NCBI RefSeq assembly: GCF_001620055.1
Contig: NZ_LQGY01000034.1
Coordinates: forward strand, 1-64,000
Length of the DNA: 64,000 nt
Direction of reading: 5' to 3'
From: Agromyces sp. NDB4Y10
GTDB lineage: Bacteria; Actinomycetota; Actinomycetes; Actinomycetales; Microbacteriaceae
Positions 36,910-46,672 of this stretch are shown piece after piece (position 1 is the stretch's first letter; every line of letters starts with the position of its first letter). The notes under the pieces were generated by a model. It saw only the letters and a program-made list of their open reading frames with translations. It made no database searches and had not been told where the DNA came from. Position numbers and translations under genes: made by a program.

Positions 36910-36913
<4 letters not shown>

Positions 36914-39306
36914 GCCGGGCGCCGCGGCGCGCGCCGCGCTCGACGTACCGGCTGCAGGTGCGGCCGTCGTTCGACCTGCACGACGCGGCATCCGTCGTCG
37001 ACTACCTCGACGCCCTCGGCGCCGACTGGGTCTACCTGTCGCCGATCCTGCCGTCGCGTGCGGGCTCCGACCACGGCTACGACGTCGTCGCGCACGACCG
37101 GGTCGACCCGGCGCGCGGCGGCGAGGCGGGCCTCGAGGCGGTGGCGGATGCCGCGCACGCTCGCGGCCGCGGCATCCTGGTCGACATCGTCCCGAACCAC
37201 GTGGGCGTCGCGGATGCCGCGCAGAACCCGGCCTGGTGGAGCCTGCTCCAGCACGGGCCAGAGTCGCCCCACGCCGACACGTTCGACGTCGACTGGGCGC
37301 TGACGGGCGGGCGGGTGCGCCTGCCGGTGCTCGGCGGCACGGTCGAGGAGGCGGCCGCCGCGGGAGACCTGCGGGTGGAGCACGGCGAGCTGCGGTACTT
37401 CGAGCACCGGTTCCCGCTCGCGCCCGGCTCGGCCGATGACGGCGCCGACGCGCTGAACGTGCACGGACGACAGCACTACGAGCTCGTGAACTGGCAGCGC
37501 GCCGACGCCGAACTCAACTACCGGCGCTTCTTCGCGGTGAACGAGCTCGCCGGCATCCGCGTGGAACGGCCCGACGTGTTCGACGGCACGCACGCCGAGA
37601 TCGTCCGCTGGGTGCGCGAGGGCCTCGCCGACGGGCTGCGGGTCGACCACCCCGACGGGCTGGCCGCGCCGGGGGACTACCTCGACCGACTGGCCGACGC
37701 GACCGACGACGCCTACGTGCTCGTCGAGAAGATCCTCGAGGGCGACGAGCCGCTGCCGCCGCACTGGCGCACCGACGGCACGACCGGCTACGACGCGCTC
37801 GCCGACGTCGACCGGGTCCTGGTCGACCCGGCGGGGGAGGCCGCGCTCGACGCCCTCGACGCCCGCCTCCGCGCCGAGACCGGCATCGACGGCCCGACCG
37901 ACTGGCACGAGCTGATCCACGGCACCAAGCGCGGCATCGCCGACGGCATCCTCCGCAGCGAGGTGCTCCGGCTCGAGCGGATGCTGCCCGACCCCCGACC
38001 GGCCGACGCCGCCGACGCGCTCGCCGAGCTCCTCGCGTGCTTCCCGGTGTACCGCTCGTACCTCCCGGCCGGCCGCGAGCACCTCGACGAGGCCGCGCGG
38101 CTCGCGCGCGAGCACCGGCCCGACCTCGCGGCATCCGTCGACGCGCTGCTGCCCGTGCTCGCCGATCCGACCCATCCGGTCGCCATCCGGTTCCAGCAGA
38201 CGAGCGGCATGGTCATGGCGAAGGGCGTGGAGGACACGGCGTTCTACCGCTTCACGCGCCTCGGATCGCTCACCGAGGTCGGCGGCGACCCGTCGGAGTT
38301 CGCGATCGACGTCGCGGCCTTCCACGCCCGCCAGCTGCGGCGGCACGCGGCGTGGCCGGCGTCGATGACGACCCTCTCGACGCACGACACCAAGCGCGGC
38401 GAGGACGTCCGCGCCCGCATCGACGTGCTCGCCGAGATCCCGGAACGCTGGTCGCTCGAACTCGACGGGCTGCGCGCGACGGCCGGTTCCACGGGCGACG
38501 GCCCCTTCGACGCCCTGCTCTGGCAGGCGATCGTCGGAGCGTGGCCGCTCGAGCGCGAACGGGCGCACGCCTACGCCGACAAGGCGTCGCGCGAGGCATC
38601 CGTGTCGACGCACTGGACCGCGCCCGACGAGGCGTTCGAGCGGCGCATGCACGAGGTCATCGACCGGGCGTTCGACGTGGCGGCCGTGCGCGAACGCCTC
38701 GACGCGTTCGTGGCGTGGCTCGCCCCCGCCGGCTGGTCCAACTCGCTCGCCGCGAAGCTGCTGCAGCTCACCATGCCGGGCGTGCCCGACGTCTACCAGG
38801 GCAGCGAGCTGTGGGAGACGAGCCTCGTCGACCCCGACAACCGCCGGCCGGTCGACTTCGACCTGCGGCGGCGCCTCCTGCGCGAGGTCGACGCCGGCTT
38901 CGAGCGCGGCGAGCTGCCGGACGTCGACGGGACCGCTGCGGCGAAGCTCCTTCTCACGTCGCGCGCCCTCCGGCTGCGGCGCGACCGCCCCGAGCGGTTC
39001 ACGAGGTACACCCCGCTCGAGGTGGTCGGCGATGCGGCACGGCACGCGGTCGCGTTCGATCGCGGCGGCGCGATCACCGTGGCCACGCGACTCCCCGTCG
39101 CCCTCGCCGAGCGTGCCGGGGGCGACCCCGCGGCATCCGTCGGCCCCGAGGCCTGGGGCGACACCGAGGTGCTCGTGCGGCGGATGCCGCTGCGGGACGC
39201 ACTCACCGGCCGGCGGTTCGACGGCGGCCGGGTGCGCCTCGCCGACCTGCTCGCGACCTATCCCGTGGCCCTGCTCACCCCCGCCGAATCCGAGGAGACC
39301 CGATGA
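36910..39306 (+). CDS. treY: Maltooligosyltrehalose synthase
   Basis: 798 aa. [37 protein letters not shown] is the TreY N-terminal signature. Catalytic set Asp246 ([11 protein letters not shown]), Glu273 (VLVEKIL) and Asp493 (STHDTKR). [10 protein letters not shown] and [13 protein letters not shown] follow. Converts the reducing end of maltodextrin into a trehalose unit (alpha-1,4 to alpha-1,1 transglycosylation). GTG start overlaps the glgX stop by 4 nt; stop overlaps the treZ start by 4 nt. Confidence 0.95.
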
Positions 39307-41054
39307 CCGTGGAGCTCTGGGCGCCCATCCCGCAGCGGGTGGTGCTCCGCCGGCCCGGCCACGACGACCTGCCGATGCGGCGCGACGACGCCGGTCACTG
39401 GCGCGCCGAGGTCGACCTCGCCGTCGGCGACGAGTACGGCTTCGTCCTCGATGACGACGACCGGGCCCTGCCCGACCCGCGGTCGCGCCGCCAGCCGCGC
39501 GGCGTCCACGACCTCAGCGCGGCCGTCGACCTCGGGGCGCACGAGTGGGCGGATGCCGCATGGCCGGGCCGCGAGCTCGCGGGCGGGGTGATCTACGAGC
39601 TGCACCTCGGCACGTTCACGCCCGAGGGCACCCTCGACTCCGCCATCGACCGCCTCGACCACCTCGTCGACCTCGGCGTCGACTTCGTCGAGCTGCTGCC
39701 CGTGAACGCGTTCAACGGCACCCACAACTGGGGCTACGACGGCGTGCTCTGGTATGCCGTCCACGAGGGGTACGGCGGGCCGGCCGCCTACCAGCGGTTC
39801 GTCGACGCGTGCCACGCGCGCGGCCTCGGCGTGATCCAGGACGTCGTGTACAACCACCTCGGCCCGAGCGGCAACTACCTGCCGCGGTTCGGACCCTACC
39901 TCCGCGCGGCCGAGCGCAACACCTGGGGCGACTCGGTGAACCTCGACGAGCCCGAGGTGCGCCGCTACATCGTCGACAACGCGATGATGTGGCTGCGCGA
40001 CTTCCACGTCGACGGCCTGCGGCTCGACGCGGTGCACGCCCTGCGCGACGGCTCCGAGCGGCACATCCTGCAGGAGCTGGCGGAGCACGCGGACGCGCTC
40101 TCGGTAGACCTCGGCCGACCGCTCACGCTCATCGCCGAGTCCGACCTCAACGACCCGAAGCTGATCACCCCGCGCGACGCCGGCGGCTACGGCCTCACCG
40201 CGCAGTGGAGCGACGACCACCACCACGCCATGCACGTCGCGCTCACGGGCGAGACGGCGGGCTACTACGCCGACTTCGCGTCGCTCGACGCGCTCGTGAA
40301 GACGACGACGCGGGGGTTCTTCCACGACGGCACCTTCTCGTCGTTCCGCGGCCGCGACCACGGCTTCCCCATCGACCCCGCGACGCCCACGTGGCGCCTC
40401 GTCACGTTCACGCAGGACCACGATCAGGTGGGCAACCGCGCGACGGGCGACCGCATCTCGCAGACCCTGTCCGAGCCGCGGCTCGCGATCGCGGCGGTCC
40501 TGAACCTCACGACGCCGTACACGCCCATGCTCTTCATGGGCGAGGAGTGGGGCGCGTCGACGCCGTGGCAGTTCTTCACGTCGCATCCGGAACCCGAGCT
40601 CGGGCGGGCCACCGCCGAGGGCCGCATCGCCGAGTTCGCCCGCATGGGCTGGGATGAGTCGGTCGTGCCCGACCCGCAGGATCCCGAGACGTTCCGCCGG
40701 TCGAAGCTCGACTGGGCCGAGCCGACGGATGGCGCGAACGCCCGCCTGCTCGACCTGCACCGCCGCCTGATCGCCCTCCGCCGCGCGCGGCCCGAGCTCA
40801 CCGACCCGGCGTTCGGCCACACGAGCGCCTGGGCGGATGACGCGACCAAGCGGTTCCGCATGGAACGCGGTGCGCCCGGCGCGCCCGAACGCGTCGTCGT
40901 GCTGGCGAACCTCGGCCCCGACGCCTGGCAGGTCGAACTCGGCGAACCCGCGAGCATCCTGCTGACCACGGGCCCGGCGCTCGCCGACGAGGTCCCGGCC
41001 GACGGAGTGCTGGCGCTGCCCGCCGAGTCGGCGGCCGTCCTGCTCGTGCACTGA
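39303..41054 (+). CDS. treZ: Maltooligosyltrehalose trehalohydrolase
   Basis: 583 aa. N-terminal beta-domain, then GH13 barrel: [18 protein letters not shown], Asp242 ([11 protein letters not shown]), Glu279 ([10 protein letters not shown]) and Asp374 (TQDHDQVGN). [18 protein letters not shown] is typical of TreZ. Releases trehalose from the TreY product. Last gene of the coupled operon, so the three enzymes together convert branched glucan into trehalose, a stress protectant and envelope-lipid precursor. Confidence 0.95.
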   Translation: MTVELWAPIPQRVVLRRPGHDDLPMRRDDAGHWRAEVDLAVGDEYGFVLDDDDRALPDPRSRRQPRGVHDLSAAVDLGAHEWADAAWPGRELAGGVIYELHLGTFTPEGTLDSAIDRLDHLVDLGVDFVELLPVNAFNGTHNWGYDGVLWYAVHEGYGGPAAYQRFVDACHARGLGVIQDVVYNHLGPSGNYLPRFGPYLRAAERNTWGDSVNLDEPEVRRYIVDNAMMWLRDFHVDGLRLDAVHALRDGSERHILQELAEHADALSVDLGRPLTLIAESDLNDPKLITPRDAGGYGLTAQWSDDHHHAMHVALTGETAGYYADFASLDALVKTTTRGFFHDGTFSSFRGRDHGFPIDPATPTWRLVTFTQDHDQVGNRATGDRISQTLSEPRLAIAAVLNLTTPYTPMLFMGEEWGASTPWQFFTSHPEPELGRATAEGRIAEFARMGWDESVVPDPQDPETFRRSKLDWAEPTDGANARLLDLHRRLIALRRARPELTDPAFGHTSAWADDATKRFRMERGAPGAPERVVVLANLGPDAWQVELGEPASILLTTGPALADEVPADGVLALPAESAAVLLVH

Positions 41055-41169
41055 TCGCCGGGACGGCGCCGACTCGGGGGCCGCCCTGAGGACGACGTCG
41101 GGACCGGCCCCCTACTGTTCGGCCATGGACACCCTTCACCACGAGCGCTCCTCCGGAGGCGCCCGCACC

Positions 41170-42252
41170 ATGACCCGACGCCCGACGACGATGGTCGGCA
41201 TCGTCGTCATCCTCGGTGCACTCGCGTTGAGCGCGTGCACCGGTCTTCCGTCCGCGCCCGCCGAGACGACGGATGCCGCTCCGCCCCCGACCGAGACGGC
41301 CACGCCGGCCCCGACGCCGGTGCCCGGATCGGTCGCGCCGGAGTCGCGCTACGACCTCGACTGCGACGACCTCGTCCCGGCGGACCTCGTGTCCGCGCTG
41401 ATGGGCGATGCGGTCGGTCCCGCCGACCCCCTCGCGACGGCCGCGAGCGCCGGACCCTCGATTCCGCGCATGACCTCCGTCGTCGCCATCGGCGGCCTCG
41501 CGTGCGAGTGGAGCAACGGCGAGCCCAACAACAGCCAGTTCGGCACCAACCCCGCGTACGTCGGGCTGCTCGTGACGGTGGTCCCGATGCCGGATGCCGG
41601 TTGGTCGTCCCGCGCGACGAAGTACGGGATGCCGCAGCCGGGGGAGTGGTGCGAGGCGAGCTTCTGCTCGATGACCCGCGCGACGGCCGACGCCTGGGTC
41701 GCCGCGGAGAGCCGCCTCGGTGAGGAGGTCGCCGCCGACTCGGCCGCCGCCGCCGCGGTCGCGGATGCCGCGGCCGCCGCGATCGAGGCGGCGAGCCCGT
41801 CCGCCGCCCCGACGCAGCCCGACTCCGCGATCCCGACGGAGTGCGAGGCGCTCGTGCCGACCACCGCCGTCGAGTCGCTCACCGGGACGAGCGGTCTCGT
41901 CGCCACCACGTCGGCCGGGGGCTGGAGCGAGTGGGCCGAGGCCATGTCGATCGCGGGGAACGGCTGGTGCCGGTGGACCACTCCCGACACCGAGGAGTCG
42001 GTGGCCGCCGTCTCGTGGATCCGCGGCGGTCGCTGGGCCGCCGACCGCCTGGACGAGGCGGGGGCGCTCGTGCCGGCGGGATCCGACCCGGGGCTGGATC
42101 TCACCGCACCCGACCGCGCGCTCCTGCGATGCACCGAGTACACGTGCACGGTGGACCTCGTCGTAGGCGCGGACTGGCTCCAGGTGCAGTCTGACGACGA
42201 GGGCCAGGCGGTCGCGATCGCGCGCGAGGTCGCCGCGGGACTCCTCGGCTGA
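41170..42252 (+). CDS. Large lipoprotein of unknown function
   Basis: 360 aa. Signal peptide TRRPTTMVGIVVILGALALSAC with lipobox Cys near residue 23; Pro/Thr-rich linker. The mature protein has two related halves: CDDLVPADLVSALMG...ACEWSNGE and CEALVPTTAVESLTG...WCRWTTPD, each a Cys-x-x-L-V-P start and a Cys-x-W end, which suggests an internally duplicated domain (similar to DUF3558-like sensors, not certain). ATG 41170 has GGAGG 9 nt upstream. An in-frame ATG at 41125 follows TACTGT by 6 nt (leaderless pattern) and would add 15 residues; unresolved. Confidence 0.75.
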   Translation: MTRRPTTMVGIVVILGALALSACTGLPSAPAETTDAAPPPTETATPAPTPVPGSVAPESRYDLDCDDLVPADLVSALMGDAVGPADPLATAASAGPSIPRMTSVVAIGGLACEWSNGEPNNSQFGTNPAYVGLLVTVVPMPDAGWSSRATKYGMPQPGEWCEASFCSMTRATADAWVAAESRLGEEVAADSAAAAAVADAAAAAIEAASPSAAPTQPDSAIPTECEALVPTTAVESLTGTSGLVATTSAGGWSEWAEAMSIAGNGWCRWTTPDTEESVAAVSWIRGGRWAADRLDEAGALVPAGSDPGLDLTAPDRALLRCTEYTCTVDLVVGADWLQVQSDDEGQAVAIAREVAAGLLG

Positions 42253-42273
42253 TCCAGAACGGCCCGGTCGGAC

Positions 42274-42585
42274 TCAGCTCCGACCGGGCAGGTTCAGCTC
42301 GTCGGGATCGACCTCGACGTCGCCCGCGTCGTCGGGGCCACCAGTGCCCGGCACCGCGCGGATCCGCGACTCGTCGACGTCGTCGGCGACCCGGTCGGGG
42401 ACGGGGTCGGACTGCTTGGCCGCCGTCTCGTTCTCCGAGCTCGGGCTCGTGCGCTCGTCGTCCGGATTCGTGTTGGCGCCGGGGATGTCGTCGCCGGACC
42501 CGCTCGTGTCCGCCCGGGGCGGCGGCGGGCCGTCCTCGCCCTCGCCGGCGGCGAAGCGCGAGAGGATGTCGTCGTTGTCGCTCAT
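42274..42585 (-). CDS. Hypothetical disordered acidic protein
   Basis: 103 aa, rich in Asp, Pro, Gly, Glu; no hydrophobic core, so intrinsically disordered. No family recognised. A TAGCGT-N6-ATG leaderless start gives independent support that the ORF is expressed. Convergent with the lipoprotein gene. Confidence 0.65.
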   Translation of the reverse strand: MSDNDDILSRFAAGEGEDGPPPPRADTSGSGDDIPGANTNPDDERTSPSSENETAAKQSDPVPDRVADDVDESRIRAVPGTGGPDDAGDVEVDPDELNLPGRS

Positions 42586-42591
42586 GGCGCC

Positions 42592-42597
42592 ACGCTA
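42592..42597 (-). promoter_or_regulatory. -10 hexamer, leaderless start
   Basis: TAGCGT on the minus strand, 6 nt (GGCGCC), then ATG at 42585. Confidence 0.55.
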
Positions 42598-42647
42598 CGT
42601 CGGCGCGACCGCGAGGGCACAGGGGTTGACGCTCCCGCGGCGGGCCG

Positions 42648-43589
42648 TCAGCCCGCCTTCTTCGACGTGCGGCGCTTCGCCGCGGGCTTCTCCTCGTCGT
42701 CGCCCTTCGACGAGCCCTTGGCGGCGCCCTTGGCGGTGGACTTCCGCGCGGCGGGCTTCTTCGCGGGCTTCTTCTCCGCGTCCTCGTCCTCGGCGGCGCC
42801 TCCGCCCCCGCGCTTCGCGGCGATGGACTGCCGCAGGGCCTCCATGAGGTCGATGACCTCGCCGCCCTCCTCCTCGGGCTGCTCGCCGAACGTCGCCGCG
42901 GTGTCGATCGCGTCGCCCTGTTCGAGCTTCGCCTGGATGAGGGTGCGCAGTTCCTGCTGGTACTCGTCGACGAACTCCTCGGGGTCGAAGTCGCTCGAGA
43001 GGCTCTCGATCAGCTGCTTCGACAGCTCGAGCTCCTTCGACGTGATCTTCGCGGGCTCGTCGAGCGCGGGGAACTTCGCCTCGCGGACCTCGTCGCTCCA
43101 CCGCAGCGTCTGCACCATGAGCACGTCGCCGAACACGCGGAGCGCCGCGAGCCGCGTCTTCTGCCGCAGCGCCATCCGCACGACCGCCGTGCGCTCGGTG
43201 GACTCGAGCGCCTCGCGCAGCAGCACGTAGGCCTTGTTCGATGCCGAGTCGGGTTCGAGGTAGTAGCTGCGGTCGAACATGATCGGGTCGATCTGCTCGG
43301 TGGGCACGAACTCGACGACCTCGATCTCGCGGCTTCGCTCGGCGGGCAGCGACTTCAGGTCCTCGTCGGTGATGATGACGGTGCGGTCCCCGTCGTCGTA
43401 CGCCTTGTCGATGTGCTGGTAGGGCACGACCTCGCCGTCGATCTCGCACACGCGCTGGTAGCGGATCCGACCGCCGTCCTTGTCGTGCACCTGGTGCAGG
43501 GACACGTCGTGGTCCTCGGTGGCGCTGTACAGCTTGACGGGCACATTGACCAGGCCGAATGTGACCGCCCCTTTCCAGACGGCTCGCAT
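42648..43589 (-). CDS. ku: Ku protein, NHEJ
   Basis: 313 aa. MRAVWKGAVTFGLVNVPVKLYSATEDHDVSLHQVHDKDGGRIRY is the bacterial Ku N-terminus. The core beta-barrel runs to about residue 255, followed by a Lys/Ala-rich basic tail (KKPAKKPAARK..., AAKRRTSKKAG) as in actinobacterial Ku, which helps threading on DNA. Binds DNA double-strand ends as a homodimer and recruits LigD, encoded divergently 70 nt away. Confidence 0.95.
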   Translation of the reverse strand: MRAVWKGAVTFGLVNVPVKLYSATEDHDVSLHQVHDKDGGRIRYQRVCEIDGEVVPYQHIDKAYDDGDRTVIITDEDLKSLPAERSREIEVVEFVPTEQIDPIMFDRSYYLEPDSASNKAYVLLREALESTERTAVVRMALRQKTRLAALRVFGDVLMVQTLRWSDEVREAKFPALDEPAKITSKELELSKQLIESLSSDFDPEEFVDEYQQELRTLIQAKLEQGDAIDTAATFGEQPEEEGGEVIDLMEALRQSIAAKRGGGGAAEDEDAEKKPAKKPAARKSTAKGAAKGSSKGDDEEKPAAKRRTSKKAG

Positions 43590-43647
43590 CCCTTTAGTAG
43601 ACACCCGCGGATGCCGCCAGCGGTACCCCTTGCGGGATCCGGCCCGG

Positions 43648-43653
43648 CAGGAT
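43648..43653 (+). promoter_or_regulatory. -10 hexamer, leaderless start of ligD
   Basis: CAGGAT, 6 nt, then ATG at 43660. Confidence 0.5.
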
Positions 43654-43659
43654 GGGGTC

Positions 43660-46146
43660 ATGGCGCAGGGCCCGTACCAGATGGTCGACGTCGACGGACG
43701 GCGGCTGCGCCTGACGAGCCTCGACAAGGTCATGTACCCGGAGACGGGCATGACCAAGGGCGAGATGATCGCGTACTACGCCGAGATCGCCCCGGTTATG
43801 CTGCCGCACCTGGCCGGTCGGCCGATCACGCGCAAGCGGTGGGTGAACGGCGTGGGCACGCCGCAGCATCCGGAGCAGGCCTTCTTCGAGAAGCACCTCG
43901 AGGAGCACGCGCCGGACTGGATCCGCCGGGGCGTGCAGCACCACAGCGACGGCGACAAGTCGTACCCGATGGCCGACAGCCGGGCGACGCTCGTCTGGTT
44001 GGCGCAGATGGGCGCGATCGAGCTGCACGTGCCGCAGTGGCGATTCACGCCCGCGGGCGACCAGGGCAACCCGGACCGGATGGTCTTCGACCTCGACCCG
44101 GGCGAGGGCATGGGGCTGCCCGAGTGCGCGGAGGTCGCCCGCATGGTCCGCGGCATCCTCGCGGGCATGGGGCTCGACGCGGTGCCCGTCACGAGCGGCA
44201 GCAAGGGCATCCACCTGTACGCCGCGCTCGACGGCTCGCAGACCTCGGAACAGATCTCCGCGGTCGCGCACGAGCTGGCGAAGGCGCTCGAGGCCGACCA
44301 CCCGGACCTCATCGTGTCGAGCATGAAGAAGAGCATCCGCGGCGGCCGGGTGCTCATCGACTGGAGCCAGAACAACGGGAAGAAGACGACCATCGCGCCG
44401 TACTCGCTGCGGGGCCGGTTCCGCCCCACCGTGGCGGCGCCGCGCACGTGGGAGGAGCTCGACGACCCGGAGCTGCGGCACCTCGAGGCCGACGAGGTGG
44501 TCGCCCTCGTCGCCGAGCGGGGCGACCCGATGCTGGCGGTGACGCAGGCGTCGGCCGAGGGCCCGCTCAGCACGTACCTGTCCATGCGCACCGCGGGCGC
44601 GACCCCCGAGCCGATGCCCGAGTCGCCGTGGGGCGTCGCGAACGACGGCGACCCGCGGTTCGTGATCCAGGAGCACCACGCCCGCCGGCTCCACTACGAC
44701 CTGCGGCTCGAGCGGGACGGCGTGCTGAAGAGCTGGGCGGTGCCGAAGGGCGTGCCCGAGACGGCCCAGCGCAACAGCCTCGCCGTGCAGACCGAGGACC
44801 ACCCGATGGAGTACCTCGTCTTCGAGGGCACCATCCCCGACGGACAGTACGGTGCGGGCTCGATGACGGTGTGGGACACCGGCACGTACGAGACCGAGAA
44901 GTGGCGCGACGACGAGGTCATCTTCACGCTCTCCGGTCGCGTCGGCGGTCCGCTCGGCCGCGTGCGGCTCGCGCTCATCCGGACCGAGGGCGAGGGCGAG
45001 AAGAGCCAGTGGCTGCTGCACCGCATGAAGGAGCAGCAGCACGCGTCGGCCGCGGAGCCGACCCGGGCCGAGACGGAGCCCGCCGCCCGGGCCACGGTCG
45101 CCGACCCCGCGCCGCCGGCCGCCCGCCGGCCGCGGGCCCGCGGCGGATCCGCGCCATCCGCTCGACTGCCGGCCGTGCCGAAGCCGATGTTGGCGACCTC
45201 GGGCACCATCGGCCGCGTGACGGGCGACGACTGGGCGCTCGAGTGGAAGTGGGACGGCATCCGCGTGATCGCCCAGGTCGAGGACGGCGAGACCCGGCTC
45301 GTGAGCCGGAACGGCATCGACGTCACCGCCACCTATCCGGAGCTCGGCGAACTCGCACGCGTGCTCCGCGCCGACGCGGTCGTCGACGGCGAGATCGTCG
45401 CGCTCGACGAGGCCGAGCGCCCCGACTTCGGGCTGCTGCAGCGGCGCATGAACCTGTCGAAGCCGCGCGAGATCGAGGCGGCCGCGGCATCCGTGCCGGT
45501 CGTGCTGCACCTGTTCGACGTGCTCGAGGTCGCGGGCACGGCGACGGTCGACGAGCCGTACGAGCGGCGGCGCGAGCGGCTCGAGCGGCTCGTGCGGCGT
45601 CGCGACGACGTCCCGGTCGACCTGCCGGCCGGCGTCGGGATGCCGCCCGAGGAGGCGCTCGAGGAGGCCCGCCGCCTCGGCCTCGAGGGGCTCGTCGCCA
45701 AGCGCCGCCGGTCGACCTACCGTCCCGGGGCGCGCAGCGACGACTGGGTGAAGGTCAAGCTGTCGCGCACGCAGGAGGTCGTGGTCGTGGGGTATCGGCG
45801 GGGCGTGGGCGGCCGTGCCGGTCGCATCCGCTCGCTGCTGCTCGGCGTGCCGACGGCCGAGGGCGGATGGCGCTACGCGGGCCGGGTCGGTTCGGGCCTG
45901 CGTGAGCGCGACGCCGAACGCCTGCTCGAGCGGCTCGACGGGATGAGCGTGCCGGAGCCGCCGGTGCCGGGCGTCCCCGGCGAGGATCTCGTCGACGCCG
46001 TCTGGGTCCGACCCGAGCTGGTGGGCGAGATCGAGTTCGGCGAGTGGACGCGCACGGGGGTCGCCCGGCACCCCAGGTGGCGCGGACTGCGACCCGACAA
46101 GCGGCCGGAGGACATCCGGCTGGAGGAGCCGCAGGACGGCGCCTGA
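43660..46146 (+). CDS. ligD: Multifunctional NHEJ DNA ligase LigD
   Basis: 828 aa, domain order polymerase, phosphoesterase, ligase. Residues about 10-295: primase-like polymerase (DKVMYPETGMTKGEMIAYY, DLDPGEG with catalytic Asp pair, TSGSKGIHLY). About 325-460: 3-prime phosphoesterase (FVIQEHHARRLHYDLRLE). An Ala/Arg/Pro linker, then ATP-dependent ligase with adenylated Lys530 in EWKWDGIR, and a C-terminal OB fold. This order is the mycobacterial one. Fills, trims and seals broken ends held by Ku. A DUF7882 gene follows 111 nt downstream. Confidence 0.95.
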   Translation: MAQGPYQMVDVDGRRLRLTSLDKVMYPETGMTKGEMIAYYAEIAPVMLPHLAGRPITRKRWVNGVGTPQHPEQAFFEKHLEEHAPDWIRRGVQHHSDGDKSYPMADSRATLVWLAQMGAIELHVPQWRFTPAGDQGNPDRMVFDLDPGEGMGLPECAEVARMVRGILAGMGLDAVPVTSGSKGIHLYAALDGSQTSEQISAVAHELAKALEADHPDLIVSSMKKSIRGGRVLIDWSQNNGKKTTIAPYSLRGRFRPTVAAPRTWEELDDPELRHLEADEVVALVAERGDPMLAVTQASAEGPLSTYLSMRTAGATPEPMPESPWGVANDGDPRFVIQEHHARRLHYDLRLERDGVLKSWAVPKGVPETAQRNSLAVQTEDHPMEYLVFEGTIPDGQYGAGSMTVWDTGTYETEKWRDDEVIFTLSGRVGGPLGRVRLALIRTEGEGEKSQWLLHRMKEQQHASAAEPTRAETEPAARATVADPAPPAARRPRARGGSAPSARLPAVPKPMLATSGTIGRVTGDDWALEWKWDGIRVIAQVEDGETRLVSRNGIDVTATYPELGELARVLRADAVVDGEIVALDEAERPDFGLLQRRMNLSKPREIEAAAASVPVVLHLFDVLEVAGTATVDEPYERRRERLERLVRRRDDVPVDLPAGVGMPPEEALEEARRLGLEGLVAKRRRSTYRPGARSDDWVKVKLSRTQEVVVVGYRRGVGGRAGRIRSLLLGVPTAEGGWRYAGRVGSGLRERDAERLLERLDGMSVPEPPVPGVPGEDLVDAVWVRPELVGEIEFGEWTRTGVARHPRWRGLRPDKRPEDIRLEEPQDGA

Positions 46147-46230
46147 GGTCGTTCAGGGGAACGCGGTTGCCCGAACGACCTGTGAATCGACGTACAGAGC
46201 GGTCATTGTGGAACAAGATGAGTGCGGTCG

Positions 46231-46250
46231 CCCCCGAACGGGGGTACCGT
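46231..46250 (+). promoter_or_regulatory. Palindrome abutting leaderless -10
   Basis: CCCCCG-AA-CGGGGG (46231-46244) touches TACCGT (46245-46250), which lies 7 nt before GTG 46258. Possible operator for the DUF7882 gene. Confidence 0.45.
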
Positions 46251-46257
46251 GTGCCCC

Positions 46258-46605
46258 GTGGGCACTCTCTATTACGGCGATTCCGGTACTCCGGTCGAGG
46301 TCGAGGATCGCGCGCTCGCGCATCTGAAGATCGCGATCACGACGAAGCTGCGACGCGGCGAGAGCTTCATGCTCTCGTGGCGCCACGGCCACGACCAGCC
46401 TCGCGGGCGCAGCTCGCTCTGGCTGCACCCCGCCATCCCGCTCCGCTTCGTCTTCGAAGAGGTCGAGGCCGGCGAACTCAGCCGCGACTGGATCGAAGAA
46501 CTCATGCGGTCCGCGAACTCCGGCGGCGGCATCCAGCTCGACCCCGAGCGGATGGCGAAGGAACTGGGCACGCACGTCGGGCCGAAGCCCGTCGAAGCGG
46601 CCTGA
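46258..46605 (+). CDS. DUF7882-type small protein (paralogue 1)
   Basis: 115 aa. Family pattern: MGTLYYGDSGTPVEVEDRALAHL, TTKLRRGESFMLSW, RSSLWLHPAIPLRFVFEE, SRDWIEELMRSANSGGG. It is shared with proteins at 50636 and 51968. Such proteins are common in Microbacteriaceae and were often labelled ATP-dependent DNA ligase in databases (from memory), though they lack any ligase motif. Function unknown; predicted beta-rich. GTG start fixed by TACCGT 7 nt upstream. Confidence 0.85.
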   Translation: MGTLYYGDSGTPVEVEDRALAHLKIAITTKLRRGESFMLSWRHGHDQPRGRSSLWLHPAIPLRFVFEEVEAGELSRDWIEELMRSANSGGGIQLDPERMAKELGTHVGPKPVEAA

Positions 46606-46632
46606 CCCGGGGGGTACGCCGGTCCGACGCAT

Positions 46633-46658
46633 CCGGCCGTCCGCTACGGGACGGCCGG
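46633..46658. terminator. Bidirectional terminator hairpin
   Basis: CCGGCCGTCC / GGACGGCCGG, 6-nt loop, between the convergent DUF7882 and desaturase genes. Confidence 0.65.
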
Positions 46659-46672
46659 CATTCGCCATGCCG

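Noticed and set aside
41073-41110. GGGGGCCG...CGGCCCCC stem after treZ
   Set aside because: 8-bp stem with a 24-nt loop, too weak to call as a terminator with confidence.
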